The position numbers and the translations under genes were made by a program. Source: Sarcocystis neurona (Eukaryota > Apicomplexa > Conoidasida > Eucoccidiorida > Sarcocystidae). Taken from it: 64,000 nucleotides of DNA. The stretch covers positions 1,437,609 to 1,501,608 of the forward strand of contig KL647306.1 of the NCBI GenBank assembly GCA_000727475.1, written 5' to 3'. How positions within the stretch are numbered: position 1 is the first letter of the stretch; each line of letters begins with the position of its first letter. Positions 21,901-31,149 of this stretch are shown here, one piece after another. Under the pieces are notes generated by a model. It saw only the letters and a program-made list of their open reading frames with translations, had not been told where the DNA came from and did not search any database.

Positions 21901-24900
21901 CGCACAGCAGGAGGCTGATGGAGTTACAGGAATAGAGAGACCGACGCAGGCCGACAAAGATGGCGAGGAAATCCCCGCGGTGCTGCTATTGCCGCTTTCC
22001 ACGAAGGTATGCTGTTGTTGATTGTCGCGCTGCTGCTGCTCCGCCTTCAGCAGCAGCTCCTGCTCTCGCCGGTGCAGCACGAGCTGCATTGCCTCTGCAT
22101 TTCGCTGCGCTTCGCCATGTCCCCTGCCTGTGGATCGCAGAAGAAGCCGCTGCTGCTTCTGCTGGTTCGGCTGCTGCTGTTGGCGCTGGTGCTGCTGCAG
22201 CTGCTGGCGGTGCTGGGGATGTGGCACACGCTGTTGCTGCTGCTCGATCCGCTGCAGTGGCTGTTGCCATCTCTGCTGCTGCGGGTGTCGTTGCTGCTGC
22301 TGCATGCGCCGGCGCAGGAGTGGCTGCTGCTGTAAACCCTGTTGCCCGTATGCCTTAGAAGAAATGCCGGCGCCGCTGTTTTTCGTCAGCTGCAACTTCT
22401 CTGCCTCAGAACAATGGCGCTGCTGCTGCTGCTGCATGCGCATGCAAAGACGTACGCCGTGCTCCCCATCAAGTGGAGAAATAGCCCCACACGGAGCAGC
22501 AGGAGCAGCAGCAGCTTGTGGCGCAGCAGCGACCGGCTCAGAACCAGCACTTCGTGAAACCCCAGTCCCCCCCGCAGCAGCAAGCGAAGAGGTAGCAGCA
22601 GCAGCAGAGGCCGCAGAAGCGGCAGTAGGAGGTTTAGGAGCGGCAATAGCAGTTAGCGCACCAGCAGCAGGAGATGCAGCAGAAAGAGAGGACGCAGGGG
22701 CAGGAGGAGCAGCGGCAACAGGTTGCCCAGAGAGCTCTTCTGAATGAATTTGCGGCACCTGCTGTTGTGTTTCTCCGCTTCTGCTGCTGGTCCCGCCGCT
22801 GTTCTTGTGGTTGGTGGTGCTGCTGCTGCAGCTGCTGTCGCTGCCACTGCTGCTGCTGTTGTTGTTGCTGTCAGGTGCTGACGCAGGTGGACGCCCTTCC
22901 GTTTCCACTGACAAGGCGATGGCATTTTCGCGTCGCGTCTGCTGCTGCTGCCGTTTTTCCTGGTGTTGTTTCATGTGCTGCTGCTTCTGGCCGTGCTGCT
23001 GTTGTTGCTGCTGCTCAACGAGGAGGAGATGCGGGTCACGACGTGGCTGCTGTTGAAGACGCGCCTCTTGACCCCCCAACGGCTGTTGCTGCTGTGGCTG
23101 CGGCTTCTGTTGCTGCGGCTTCTGTTGCTGCTGCAGCTGTTGCAGCTGCTGCTGTTGCTGCAGCTTCTGTTGCTGCAGCTTCTGTTGCTGCAGCTTCTGT
23201 TGCTGGTGGTGTTGCTGTGGGTTCTGTTGCTGCTGCTGATGCTGTAGATCGCCTCGTCGCGGGTACTCCTGCTGCGGCTGGACCGGTGGCGGTGGGACGT
23301 AGTGCCGTGTGTAGTGTTGCACCTCCTTGCGCAGCAAAGGAAATTGGCTGCAGAGCCACTTGTACATGTGAGGAATGCCGAAGAGCTGCGTACTTCCCGG
23401 ACGGACAGTAGCTGCTGGAGCGGCGGCAGCAGCAACAGCACAGGGACCAAAGACAGCCGCATCCTCCCAGGGGAGGGGCTCGCTGGCAGCAGCAGCAGCA
23501 GCAGAAGGCAGTGACACAGCTGCAGCAGCTCGAAGACGCACAACGGCAGCAGCAGCAGAAGGCAGGGGCACAGCTGCAGCAGCTCGAAGACGCACAGAAG
23601 CAGCATCAGCAGCAGGTAAGGACGGCCGCGCTCCAGCAGCCAACAACGCTGCTGGTGAAGAAGACGCCCCCGCAGTGGCAACAGCACCGCGACCGACGAA
23701 CGTGTGACGTGCCCGGGTGGCAGCTGACGCTCTAGCGAGGGGGAGAAAGATGGCAGCACCCGTTGCTGCTGCTGTTGCTGGGGGATCTGCTGCCGCTGTT
23801 GGCCCTGCTGTACGCAGCTGCGGCTGCCGCAAGAGCTGCTGCACAGCGCAGCTCTGCTGCAGCAAAGGGGTCCATGGTCGGCGACGCAACGCACCAAGTA
23901 GCTGCTGCTGCTGCTGGGAGAAACAGCGTCGCTGCTGCAGCCTGTGCTCCTGTTGCTGCTGCTGCGTCTGGTGGGCCACCTGCAGCTGCGCGGGAGAAGA
24001 GGAGAAAAAGGCTGCTACGAAGCCGCTACAGATGCAGCAGCCGCCGCACAGCCGCACGTCGTTCCATAAGGAGCTGCTGTTGCTGCGCCGTCTGCTCTCG
24101 TTGCAGGTCGCCCTGCTGCTGGTGCTGCTGCTGCAGTGACGATCCCGGCTGTTAACACCCCCCCTGGCGCTATTTCTGACGCTGCTGCTGCTTCCACTTC
24201 TTGTCCTAAGGCTGCTGTTGTTGCTTGTGTCGCTTCTGTTGCCGCTTCTGCTGCTGTTTCTTCGACCGCTGCTCTTGCTTCTTCTGCTACCGCTTCCGCC
24301 GTCTCTGCTGCTGCTGTCCTGCGTGGAGGAGCAGAGAAGACGGCCGCGGCAGCGGTGGTAGGTGACCGACAGGAGTTGAAGTGAAGCGTCACCCGCAGCA
24401 GCAGACGCAGCAAGCGGAGGGGCAGCGCCGGCAGCAAACGTAGCAGCAACAGGAGGACAAAGAGCAGCAGCAGGACAGAAAGCAGAAACAGAATGTCCGA
24501 GACTGACGACAGCAGCAGGAACACGTGCCGCACGCAGAACAGGAGCTGCAGCAGTGGCCAACGCAAAAAAAGGAAGGGCGGCGGCAGCAGGAGCAGCAGC
24601 AGCAAGATACAGCGCTCTTGTGTACCAGCTACACCCACTGCGGCTGCGGCGCAGCAGACGTCTTTGGGCCGGGAACCTGCATGTTGGCTGCTGTTGCTGC
24701 TGCTGTTGCAGTCGCTGCTTCTGCTGCTGCTGGGTGACACCGTGCAACTGCTTCGCGTGTTGACGCTGCAGCAGCTGCTGCTGTAGCTGCTGCTGTTGCC
24801 GGGGTGTTCCCAAGAAATGAGGCGGCTGCTGCAGCTGCTGCTCACGCCTACAGCACGCGTAGCAGCCTATCCCCACTTCTGGCGATGCGTCAGCAGCAGC

Positions 24901-26415
24901 TAGCAGGACCGCCGGGAAGGCAGCTAGCAGCGCCAGCAGCAGCGACCTCCGCTGTCGCTCACGCTGCTTCACAGTACACCGCTGCAGCTCTCGCCGGTGC
25001 TGTTGCAGCACCGGCTGTTGCAACTGGCCAAAGTGGGGCGGGCTCCGGTGTCCAAAAGCGGAGAAGAACAGCAGCAGGAAGACAGAAAGATGTGGATGCA
25101 CACGCTGCCGCAGTGGCTGTTCCTGCGTGCAGCTCCCACGCCGTGAGAGAACTACCGGCAGCAGCAGCAGCAGTGCCACGCCCCGCAGCAGCAACAGCAG
25201 CAGTGTCAGGTGCCGCAGTATCAGCAGAAGCAGCAGCGGAGCGGAGAGAAGCGAAGAAAACAAACAACGACGCGCATGCAGAAGGTGGACTGCCGAAGCA
25301 ACGAGTGGAGATCGCGACGGTGTAGTCGTCCAGGGTAGTGGAGCGGCAGCAGCAATGGGGAGGAGGAGGGAGGGGCGAGCCGTGCGCGTCACAGCAGCAC
25401 CGGCAGCAAACGCAGCAGATGCACGCACCTGGTGCAATGCCACAACAGCAGCAGCACCACCGGGAGAGGAGGGGGGGGGGAGGAGAGAGTCAAGAGGACG
25501 CAGTGCCCGTCGAGCAGCAGAGAGAGCCAGCCAGCAGCTCCACGGAACCAGAACGAGAAGCGGCAGCACGAGAAGTGCAAGAGTTGCAGCCCCAGCAGCA
25601 GCAGGAGCCGCACCAGCTTCCGGGGTTATCGAAGGAAGGAGAGCGTGGAGGGTGGGGGGGCCAGCAGTCGCGGCAGCAAGACAGGCAATTGCAACAGCAG
25701 CGGCAGCAGGTGTGGCAAATGCTGCAGCAGCGACAGCAGAAAACAGCAGCAGTGCGGTACTGCTCCCTGCAGCTACCGGGGACGGCGCTTGCAAAGAAGC
25801 CGCAGCAGCAGCAGCAGTAACAGCGGACCGGAGCGCTGCACCAGGGGAAGCAAGTAGAAGAGGCGAAAGGAGAGCAGCAGCAAGGAAAAAAGCAGCAGCA
25901 AAAGCGATGCCAGGCAGCGACGGCCGTGAGCGGCGGCCGGGGAGCAGCAGCAGGAGAAAATCGCGCTCAGTTCCACAAGCAGCAGCAGTGGCAACGAGGA
26001 AGCGCACAAGCCGACGGCAAGGCAGCAGCAGAAGTGTGGGGAAATGGGAAGGAATGGGAGGCAGACAAAGAAGAGGATGAAGAGGAATACTGCGCGCAGA
26101 AGTGAGAAGAGGAAGAAAGAAGCAGATAAAATTGCTGTCGACGTGGGATTGAGTAGAGAAGCGTCCGGGCAGCAGCTCTGCGGATTCTCCTGCTGCTGTT
26201 GCAGTCGGCTGCTGCATGTTAACCCGCGACGCCCAACACGCGCGGGCGCTCACATATAAAAGGCGTAGCAGCAAGGGCAGCAACAGCAGCAGCAGCAAGC
26301 CCAGCACCAACTCCGGCAGCAGCAGCGAGGGCAGCGGCAGTACGGGCAACAGCAGCAGCAAGAACAGCAGCAGCAGCAAGTGCGGCAGCAGCAAGGCCAG
26401 AAGCAGCAGCAGCAA
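15961..26415 (-). CDS. XRN1: 5'-3' exoribonuclease, XRN family (XRN1-like)
   Basis: This enzyme degrades 5'-monophosphate RNA, usually after decapping. Numbering the open frame from 26,415, the conserved core starts at residue 1013 with GIPHMYKWLCSQFP. It continues with DFNAVVH (1578), PGTTFM, the EGEHK motif (1815-1819), GMDADLLML (acidic pair 2376/2378) and NDFVFLSFFVGNDFLP (2740-2755, acidic residues 2741 and 2752). Further on come DYISSLFLLLQYY and YPHAYAPLCSDL (about 3035), LLAVLPRSS (about 3150) and PLLPPLDVPRL (about 3285). These are the nuclease metal-binding acidic residues and the following helical domain, all intact. GMDADL and the lack of a CCHC knuckle favour XRN1 over XRN2. Normal proteins start at the GIPHMYKW block, so the first 1012 residues of the frame are probably not all coding; a short upstream exon joined near 23,390 is likely. 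Gln/Ala/Ser insertions between blocks make the gene several times the usual length. Confidence 0.85.
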   Translation of the reverse strand: MLLLLLALLLPHLLLLLFLLLLLPVLPLPSLLLPELVLGLLLLLLLPLLLRLLYVSARACWASRVNMQQPTATAAGESAELLPGRFSTQSHVDSNFICFFLPLLTSARSIPLHPLLCLPPIPSHFPTLLLLPCRRLVRFLVATAAACGTERDFLLLLLPGRRSRPSLPGIAFAAAFFLAAALLSPLLLASPGAALRSAVTAAAAAASLQAPSPVAAGSSTALLLFSAVAAAAFATPAAAAVAIACLAAATAGPPTLHALLPSITPEAGAAPAAAGAATLALLVLPLLVLVPWSCWLALSAARRALRPLDSLLPPPSSPGGAAAVVALHQVRASAAFAAGAAVTRTARPSLLLPIAAAAPLPWTTTPSRSPLVASAVHLLHARRCLFSSLLSAPLLLLLILRHLTLLLLLLRGVALLLLLPVVLSRRGSCTQEQPLRQRVHPHLSVFLLLFFSAFGHRSPPHFGQLQQPVLQQHRRELQRCTVKQRERQRRSLLLALLAAFPAVLLAAADASPEVGIGCYACCRREQQLQQPPHFLGTPRQQQQLQQQLLQRQHAKQLHGVTQQQQKQRLQQQQQQQPTCRFPAQRRLLRRSRSGCSWYTRALYLAAAAPAAAALPFFALATAAAPVLRAARVPAAVVSLGHSVSAFCPAAALCPPVAATFAAGAAPPLAASAAAGDASLQLLSVTYHRCRGRLLCSSTQDSSSRDGGSGSRRSKSSGRRNSSRSGNRSDTSNNSSLRTRSGSSSSVRNSARGGVNSRDRHCSSSTSSRATCNESRRRSNSSSLWNDVRLCGGCCICSGFVAAFFSSSPAQLQVAHQTQQQQQEHRLQQRRCFSQQQQQLLGALRRRPWTPLLQQSCAVQQLLRQPQLRTAGPTAAADPPATAAATGAAIFLPLARASAATRARHTFVGRGAVATAGASSSPAALLAAGARPSLPAADAASVRLRAAAAVPLPSAAAAVVRLRAAAAVSLPSAAAAAASEPLPWEDAAVFGPCAVAAAAAPAATVRPGSTQLFGIPHMYKWLCSQFPLLRKEVQHYTRHYVPPPPVQPQQEYPRRGDLQHQQQQQNPQQHHQQQKLQQQKLQQQKLQQQQQLQQLQQQQKPQQQKPQPQQQQPLGGQEARLQQQPRRDPHLLLVEQQQQQQHGQKQQHMKQHQEKRQQQQTRRENAIALSVETEGRPPASAPDSNNNSSSSGSDSSCSSSTTNHKNSGGTSSRSGETQQQVPQIHSEELSGQPVAAAPPAPASSLSAASPAAGALTAIAAPKPPTAASAASAAAATSSLAAAGGTGVSRSAGSEPVAAAPQAAAAPAAPCGAISPLDGEHGVRLCMRMQQQQQRHCSEAEKLQLTKNSGAGISSKAYGQQGLQQQPLLRRRMQQQQRHPQQQRWQQPLQRIEQQQQRVPHPQHRQQLQQHQRQQQQPNQQKQQRLLLRSTGRGHGEAQRNAEAMQLVLHRREQELLLKAEQQQRDNQQQHTFVESGNSSTAGISSPSLSACVGLSIPVTPSASCCASSRTTFPVPASRAIPASSTFSGASAESSATASAAAGVAQVPAAALPAAAAAFRGASLSAAARAQLPIDALLIDFNAVVHLCSHGHVGGGSSSNGSRAAAAAAADLVPLPLEEQQPLLLQRTCRYLHKLVSIVKPRKAVVIAADGVPPLAKIQQQRARRFKQQPPLLAAKESEAAYSSSSSADCSSENSSNSNSTDNSSRKASSQATRKADGTGNNGAAADSSSTEGKGGKREGAAYGSTSAAAAGMEKSAVADLLQWPERFDANSIGPGTTFMCILDFTLRKFVAQQQRLSPVWKQLQCVAVSSHLQPGEGEHKLFHLLRHGVWPEDAVAAAGSNSARSFHSDGKSSSSSSTRGTHYRDGCSSLQGASRGCSTGSSTVSSPAGTAEERSWSGGGEVEDSNNNMQQDGVVSSSITQVGSLTVERSDCPAAAVRSRRKRSSNSNSSSTTSTRSSVVRERLVRSSRTAKRTRSSSSGEAACGSNSSDSQSSRRLEGELSRSNEDGTDSRKCNSTASSSGRDSAGNEEEGTDAAVAVDRTSAVPQGAADSPFNATPKAAAAAASSAARVQTVLQREQQAEALLQQQQQQRQTQPQQQVQPQQQGEKQELLAQEQRQPEPQQHVAQQGHQHPGERERDAASHDEGLLRVQKKKRNCRLHLVLSEPYDAEELLLLPEEGSSRNSSNIQAVPPQEQQGQAAIRSHGRLGRSQKPLFLRAVLSRRALSASRSLPQRQQQPEQRQLEQRQLEQRQLEQQQLQQHQMEQQQLQQQQLQQHQLQQHQLQQQQPKKEENRLGRIEGCVSCPSLSSPVAAVPPAAALQAAAATQHAAVPFVSAAAVASSGASHAAGAAPPASSAAAAAVERVALPGKVCLYGMDADLLMLALNAQQPHLLILRERQQSLEQTRAQALAEALARSLINPPHSSSNSSSKSNTSNKGTTRVSPCVVRATDGSGSKPVSCRSSSCSSSGQRSSNNTASGQTSSNRDAGVEKKASGQECLALQPKSAAEEKDPYAKARERVLAVQRQQQQRLLAPSTRDILQYSAKDFEVVDVDALRMQLLTQMKTAVAASQQERAAAAAATAGAATAAAATAAAAATAAAAATAASGASSRAAAISASSPPVTASPSTLPGASASIGRSTPATTAAPRKAADEGQRSTAFTSLPAATASVPPPLPPVAVFPATTATGPAAAAAPVAGVPGGAARMLRAAACAGGSSGAAGAAAAAQQQQFVGSLQGSRLVNDFVFLSFFVGNDFLPALPHVNIFQGGLATVLRTYTAALPLLGGYLTKGKGLHMQRLRLFFHLLAASGEVSHYQQHLSPAVLARVAHATASCSPAGSSSSSGESGIGPGSAWRRSRSRSSSSSRGKDGDGRTYGVGVAAGDAREKQQRSLSPAAAAPAILRSRLPPPPHVPIYYTSKFSMHELLSSSPAGAAASAAAARSVAAWDVSAATPSASAGSSPAADTSNTPVFSAAAAGEGGDMGSDCSSRVSNRSRACVRLRSSSDSVFAQEAQHREKTEEARLADLPFFTPFGNFRVRLALDYISSLFLLLQYYHTSQPRWGWSYPHAYAPLCSDLAQIPASLASKQASAALSVAAAALPADDATKLAIGRREGERGRETEGERLGLTAAGKAAFETAAAAAEHMKQRVVSPYLQLLAVLPRSSSALLPRVYRHLPAAAHLADLYPTTFPVDPHPFHALPPVASCSSTRSASQSSSLSSTGGTQLPPRGCAVEQQQEEQQRLLSENEEAVIAAAMQAHADAAAVAAAAAAAAAAALPSWLHRPLLPPLDVPRLAAAAEEAAQRAAAEAQAAAALLRSAGLHEQSAFPLHAAATTGAASGHRGDPWTLQDLLRNRTGSPHIFRPPVRAAAAAAGTTAAAASRGRRTAGATPLPPAPPAGKGRRAEPRERPIAATAAGTGADKEAAAAAATVAKQGSATDSAVSNGCRAGHTRQKEKMQRHPWLQFICGKSSGSSRCKTHTRLDDARQI
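16902..16915. repeat. Imperfect palindrome copy inside the XRN gene
   Basis: GGTGTCTGTACACC matches the 14 bp palindrome at 12 of 14 positions. On the coding (minus) strand it reads RVYRHL, in the conserved LLP-x-x-(Y/W)-R-x-L block of XRN proteins, so this copy may simply be coincidence with conserved protein sequence. Confidence 0.4.
19556..19715 (-). repeat. 15 bp tandem repeat coding QLEQR/QLQQH pentapeptides in XRN
   Basis: About ten 15 bp units of CAGTTGCTGCTGCTG type run in frame. They code a glutamine-rich pentapeptide array (QLEQR, QLEQQ, QLQQH) between the DFNAVVH and GMDADL blocks of the exoribonuclease. A similar 15 bp array (KLQQQ) lies at about 23,110-23,205. Confidence 0.75.
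23488..23610 (-). repeat. 54 bp tandem duplication just upstream of the XRN core
   Basis: GAAGGCAG...CACAGCTGCAGCAGCTCG recurs at 23,504 and 23,558, a period of 54 bp (18 codons). On the minus strand it codes two copies of VRLRAAAAV-P/S-LPSAAAA. The unit is a multiple of three, so the frame is preserved, but it lies before the first conserved residue and may not be translated. Confidence 0.65.
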
Positions 26416-29400
26416 TAGGGAGAGCGCCGAGCGAGCCGCCGCTGCAGCTCAAGCAAGTAGAGCAGCAGCAGCAGCAACAGCGGGGCTGCAGGACGATCGA
26501 AAGACCAGCTGCAGCAGCGCTACAACGCCCAGCAGCAGCAACTGCTACAACGCCTAGGAGCAGCAGCTGGTACAACGTCTAGCAGCAGCAGCAGGCGCGA
26601 CGAGGAAGTGTTGTTGAAAGAAAGCGATGCACAGGGGGTGCCGGTGCATGGCAAGGAAGTCAGCCGCCTTTTCCTCTGTCTCTCTCCGTCCTTTCCGCTC
26701 TCGCTAGCAATGCTTCACCTACATATATACACACGTAAATCCCACACACATACACACACACACACATACACACATGTACAGGGGCGCATATGTATATAAA
26801 TACAAACGTGTAAAGAGGGAGTAGGTAGACATAGCATGCAGCTACGTATGTGGACGTCTACATACAGAGCACCTATCTATATGCATGCATACATGCATGT
26901 GGGCACGTGTATATCCATATATAGCGAACACGGGTACGCGTCTGTATATATACGTATGTCCATACGTATATGTACATATAATTTATACGCATGCATTCGC
27001 CCGTGTTCACCAGGTATATATATCAGGTGTGTGTACATGGGTCATCACCTATTCAGATGGCCCTGTGTACATATCTTCACATGTACACATCTCCCGTACC
27101 TGTTCCCCCATATACACACATGCATATATATAGGGAGAGAGTATGCAAGCAGCTACGTGTATATATCCGTGAGAATGCAAGTAGCAGAGGGTCGGAGAAG
27201 AGGCAGCCCGTGGAGAGGAACAGCAGGGACGCAGAGCAGAATATTGCAGAGAGAGGACGGGCGCAGCACGTCACTCGGCAAGCATGCGTTCGTATGTAAG
27301 AAGCAATTCCTCCCACATAAATTCTCTGTATAAATACTTCTTCACCTATCTATCTATACTTATATATAACTCTACCGAAAACGCTATCCCTCTCTCCGTC
27401 TCCCTCTCTGTATATATATATATGTGCTACCTACACGCATATCGAGGTGTATCTATTTATCTTCATCCATCCGTACATGCACATATATATATGCTACCTA
27501 TAGCTACGCTGGTGTATATATGTTTTGTCTGTCTGTCTATATACCTGTGGGCTATCTATGTATGTATCTATCTCTATTAATAACTTACGTCTGTGCTAGC
27601 TATATCTACATCTGTTCATATCTACTCTCTCTCTACCCACATATATATGTCTGTCACGTACATATATATATGTGCTTCTATGATTTCTCTCTGTATATAT
27701 ATGTCTACATGCATGCGTATAAACGTATCCTGGCACATGGAGGAGGAGACTGACGCAGCAAGATATGTACAGGCCCGAGGAGGTTGGAACCCATGAACAT
27801 GCGACTTTCTGTGGAGTTCTCTTCCCATATATGCAAAAGAAGCGAAATACAAAGTGCTTCACCACCTTCATCTACAAGCATCTATAGATAGAAAGATATA
27901 CATACATATACATATACATATATATATATGTGTATACGTACATACACATGTATACGTACATAAGAAGGAAACATGCGCACGAAGCATCACGTGGCACGTC
28001 CTCAATTGTGGAAATGTCTGCGGAAAACGTCGGCGTGCGTAGACCAACACATACACGTACATTCACACAAATCCATCCCCGACGTGTGCTTCGGATGCAT
28101 GCGTATATACATACACATACATATATATTTATATGGGCATCTAGAGTGGCAGCAGATATAGAAAGACTCACCCAGCTCTCTCTCGTAGCGACTTCCCTTG
28201 CGCTGCGTTTGTAGACGGGCCCTACCGTAGCAGAAGATACACAAACACTTACACAAGTCCTTCGTGAGTACTGCATAGAGTGGCCAGTTCTAGTGCGAGC
28301 GTCGAGGCAACCACCCACAGACACACGCGTCTCCAAATATACAGATAGTGTACTCCACACGTGGAATTCCCTGTTACGAAGGGGGCTCGAGGATAGAGGC
28401 AGCAACCTTCCTTGGCGTCTCTTCACGCAGATGTGTCTGCATATATATGCGGCCACGCATGGCGGAAATGGGCGCGCACGCACGCACACACGTCATCTTC
28501 CACAGATGCGCGCGGACGTAGACATCAAAGTTGCAGCGGGTTGTCTGTATACCGAGTGTTCGGGAAAGGAAGAGTTTCGCTGGGAAGCGAACAAGAGAGT
28601 TTTCCCCTGCGGAGTCGACAGCAGGCGAGGAGAGCAAACCGAGCGGCCAGCCAGTCCACAGCGCGGCGGCGGGGCGAGAGAAGGCACGAAAAAAGGGACA
28701 GCAGCGCTTTGTGACGAGCCAGGAGAGTTCCATATGAAAATGCGCCGGTAGTTGTTTCACAAAGCTGGAAAACTTCCCCAGAAACGCAGTGCAATTTTCC
28801 GCACCGGTCCTGCACTCCTTCGTGCCCCGCGCCGACGTCGAAGGAGGGGCCAGCGGCCGCCGAGGAGAAAAGACGCGTTAGACCAAAAGCCACGGCGGAA
28901 AGAACAGGCACACAGAGCTGAAGGAAGAAATGTTGACATCATGTGTAGAAAGGAAGGGAGAGAGAAAAGAGAAACGGGAAAAGTGCGCGTGTGTGCGTGT
29001 GTGCGGGGGTGCATGCATGCCGCTCAGGTAGCAGTTGCCCGCGGATTCGCTGGGAGGTCGTCCTAAACAGAATTTTTTTTTTTTATTTCTTGTTGCATGT
29101 GCGCTCTATTTTGTGGTTTTTCCTCCGGTTTAATGTAGAAGTTCAGCCCTCCTAAGGGACTTTTGCGTGCAAAAGCTGCCCGACGTCATTCTCTGCACGT
29201 CGAGAGACTCTACACCACGCTCCCGTGTCCATCTTCCACTTTTCCGCCTTTCTTCTTCGTCTTTTCGTGGTGTCTCCCTATTCTCCTCCTTTCCTGCTCC
29301 ATCCATCTTCCCTCGTTTTCCCCGACCTGTAATAGTACTCAATACTTTGCGGCCTTTTCTTCTTCTTGGTATTCTTCCTGTCATGCCCTTTTCCGGCGCT

Positions 29401-29667
29401 CCTCCGTGCCGCGCCCTCTCTGGTTCCTCGTAGTCGGCCCCTTCCTCGTCGTCGCGGTATATCTTCCCCGTCCTCCCTATCCTTTTCAACTCCATGCCAT
29501 CCTTGTTATTAACCAGTAAAAATTCCTTCCCACCCCGGGCAACCCTTCCATATATATAGAGAGAGATAGATAGGATAGATAGATAGATATAGATAGATGC
29601 TTCGTTTTGTTGTGCTGTTTTAGGAGAGAGCTGTGGGTTTTGAAGCAGGTACAGACGTAGAAGCGCC
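26416..29667. other. Intergenic region between divergent XRN and NSRP1-like genes
   Basis: Bases 26,416-26,600 are still CAG-rich. From 26,720 to 28,150 the sequence is packed with short AC, AT and GTATAC-type microsatellites. Bases 28,300-29,100 are more complex and open on both strands for about 130 codons, but with no recognisable protein. Bases 29,160-29,500 are pyrimidine-rich and may be the 5' leader or promoter of the plus-strand gene. Short GATA-type repeats lie at 29,560-29,600. Confidence 0.45.
29010..29020. promoter_or_regulatory. TGCATGCATGC motif, possible AP2-type site
   Basis: TGCATGC is a known promoter motif in apicomplexans, bound by some AP2 factors. This overlapping double copy lies about 650 bp upstream of the NSRP1-like start. 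Another cluster, TGCATGCATACATGCATG, lies at about 26,882 on the XRN side. Function here is inferred from the motif alone. Confidence 0.25.
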
Positions 29668-30511
29668 ATGGCTTCGGGCGCTGCTGCGCGAATTGCCTTT
29701 TCTTTCAAACGTGGAAGCAGCAGCAGCGCCACAGACGACTGGGGCGAGCGGAAGACGCAGCAGCAGCAGCAGCATGGATCAAGTACTTCTTCCATTTTTC
29801 AAGAGGAAGGAAAAGGAAGTGCCAAGTCAAAAGGTTCGTCCGGTGCTGCAGCTGGTGGAGCAGCTCTTGCGACCCGCTCTGGCAGTGTCGCTCTCGATAG
29901 CGGTGTCGCTGCTGCGTGTGCCGCGTCCAGCGGCATAGGTGCTCCTGGCGACGAGAGGGCAAAAAAGGAGAAGGCAGGACGGGCTGCAGCAGCAGCAGCT
30001 CTATTTCAGGCGTCGCTTGCAGCAGAAGAAGAGGACCAGCAACGTGCCCGGCGGCGGGGGGTGCTGCAGTCGGTGCAGACGGCGGCCGTGCTGCAGCGCA
30101 GGGATCTGCTGCAGCAGCAGCAGGCGCTGCAAGAGGACGCGTCTGCTTTCAGCTACGATGAGATTTTCGAAGAAGTTTCTTCGGGGGCAACAAGCAGTTT
30201 CGGCGGCAGAAGACGAGCAGCAGGCAGACCTGGCAACTCGCAGCAGCAACGCATCTACCTCGGCTACAAACCCGCCGAGCACCGCGTTGCCGACAGCGCA
30301 GCTGCAGCAGCACCTGATGCACCAGCAGCAGCAGCGGGACAAGTGGGAAGAGAGGAAGGGGCGGAACGAGGAAGACAACGAGACGCAGCAACAGCAGCAG
30401 CCGCACCTGCAGCAGACTCCAAGGAAACGCGTGGACCACAGAAGCAGCAGCAGCAGCAAGGACGCGATCGTGCGGGAGGCGATCGCACGGAAGGATCCTA
30501 CGCCCGACGCA
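29668..30511 (+). CDS. NSRP1: NSRP1/CCDC55-like splicing regulator, exon 1
   Basis: NSRP1 (nuclear speckle splicing regulatory protein 1) is a nuclear alternative-splicing factor. The ATG at 29,668 sits in GCCATGG and is followed by RIAFSFKRG, like the FSFKKK-type start of the family. The block ALQEDASAFSYDEIFEEV at residues 153-170 matches the family signature in which a conserved ED is followed by a (Y/F)-x-YD-x-(I/V)-(Y/F)-(D/E)-E motif. A GTAAGA donor follows base 30,511 and leaves one base of a codon, which matches the phase needed by the exon starting at 35,967. Gln/Ala runs fill the rest. A second frame is also open from 29,939 to 30,589, so the exact exon end is less certain than the identification. 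Confidence 0.65.
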
Positions 30512-31107
30512 GTAAGAAAACTCCCCGTCTTTGGCTTGACTACCAGTGCTACACCAACAGCAGGTGCTGCTACTGCCTTCCTCTCATAGCAGGAGTTGTC
30601 GTCGTCATAGTCATATAGGGGGAAGGAGACACCCTCGCTATATAGGTTGCCTGTGGTCAGTATTCATAAGAGGGAGGAGGATCTTATCAAGCGAGATTCG
30701 TAGGGGTAGAATTAATAGGAGTAGGCGTACAGTACTACTCTTACAGGCTCAACCTGACAGTCTCGTTACTAGGGGCCGCGAGTCACCAGTATATTACTCC
30801 TGCTACTGCTCATCATAGTAGGAAGGAGTCGTACTCGTGATATATATGCACATCCACATATACATATAAACTGGTCGTGGGAGTCGCGGGACAGTATCTG
30901 TGCGTGTGTATGTGCTGCTGTAAATATTCCTTGTCTCTGCTGCGTCAAAGACAAACTGCAAGAGCCGTTTCGGCCGGCTGGGACCTACCCACGGTCAGTG
31001 TCTTTTCTTCTTCTCTGCAATGGTAGCCGTGGCCGTCGTCCTCTTCGTAGGAATTGCCGCGGCGGAACTCCTCATAAGAGCTTTCCTATCCATAAAGAGA
31101 AAGGACT

Positions 31108-31140
31108 ACACAGCTCCTGCAGCCACTACAGGAGCTGTGT
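31108..31140. repeat. 12 bp perfect hairpin at the edge of the GTA satellite
   Basis: ACACAGCTCCTG (31,108-31,119) and CAGGAGCTGTGT (31,129-31,140) are exact reverse complements around a 9-base loop. It sits immediately before the satellite begins. Confidence 0.85.
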
Positions 31141-31149
31141 CATACTACG

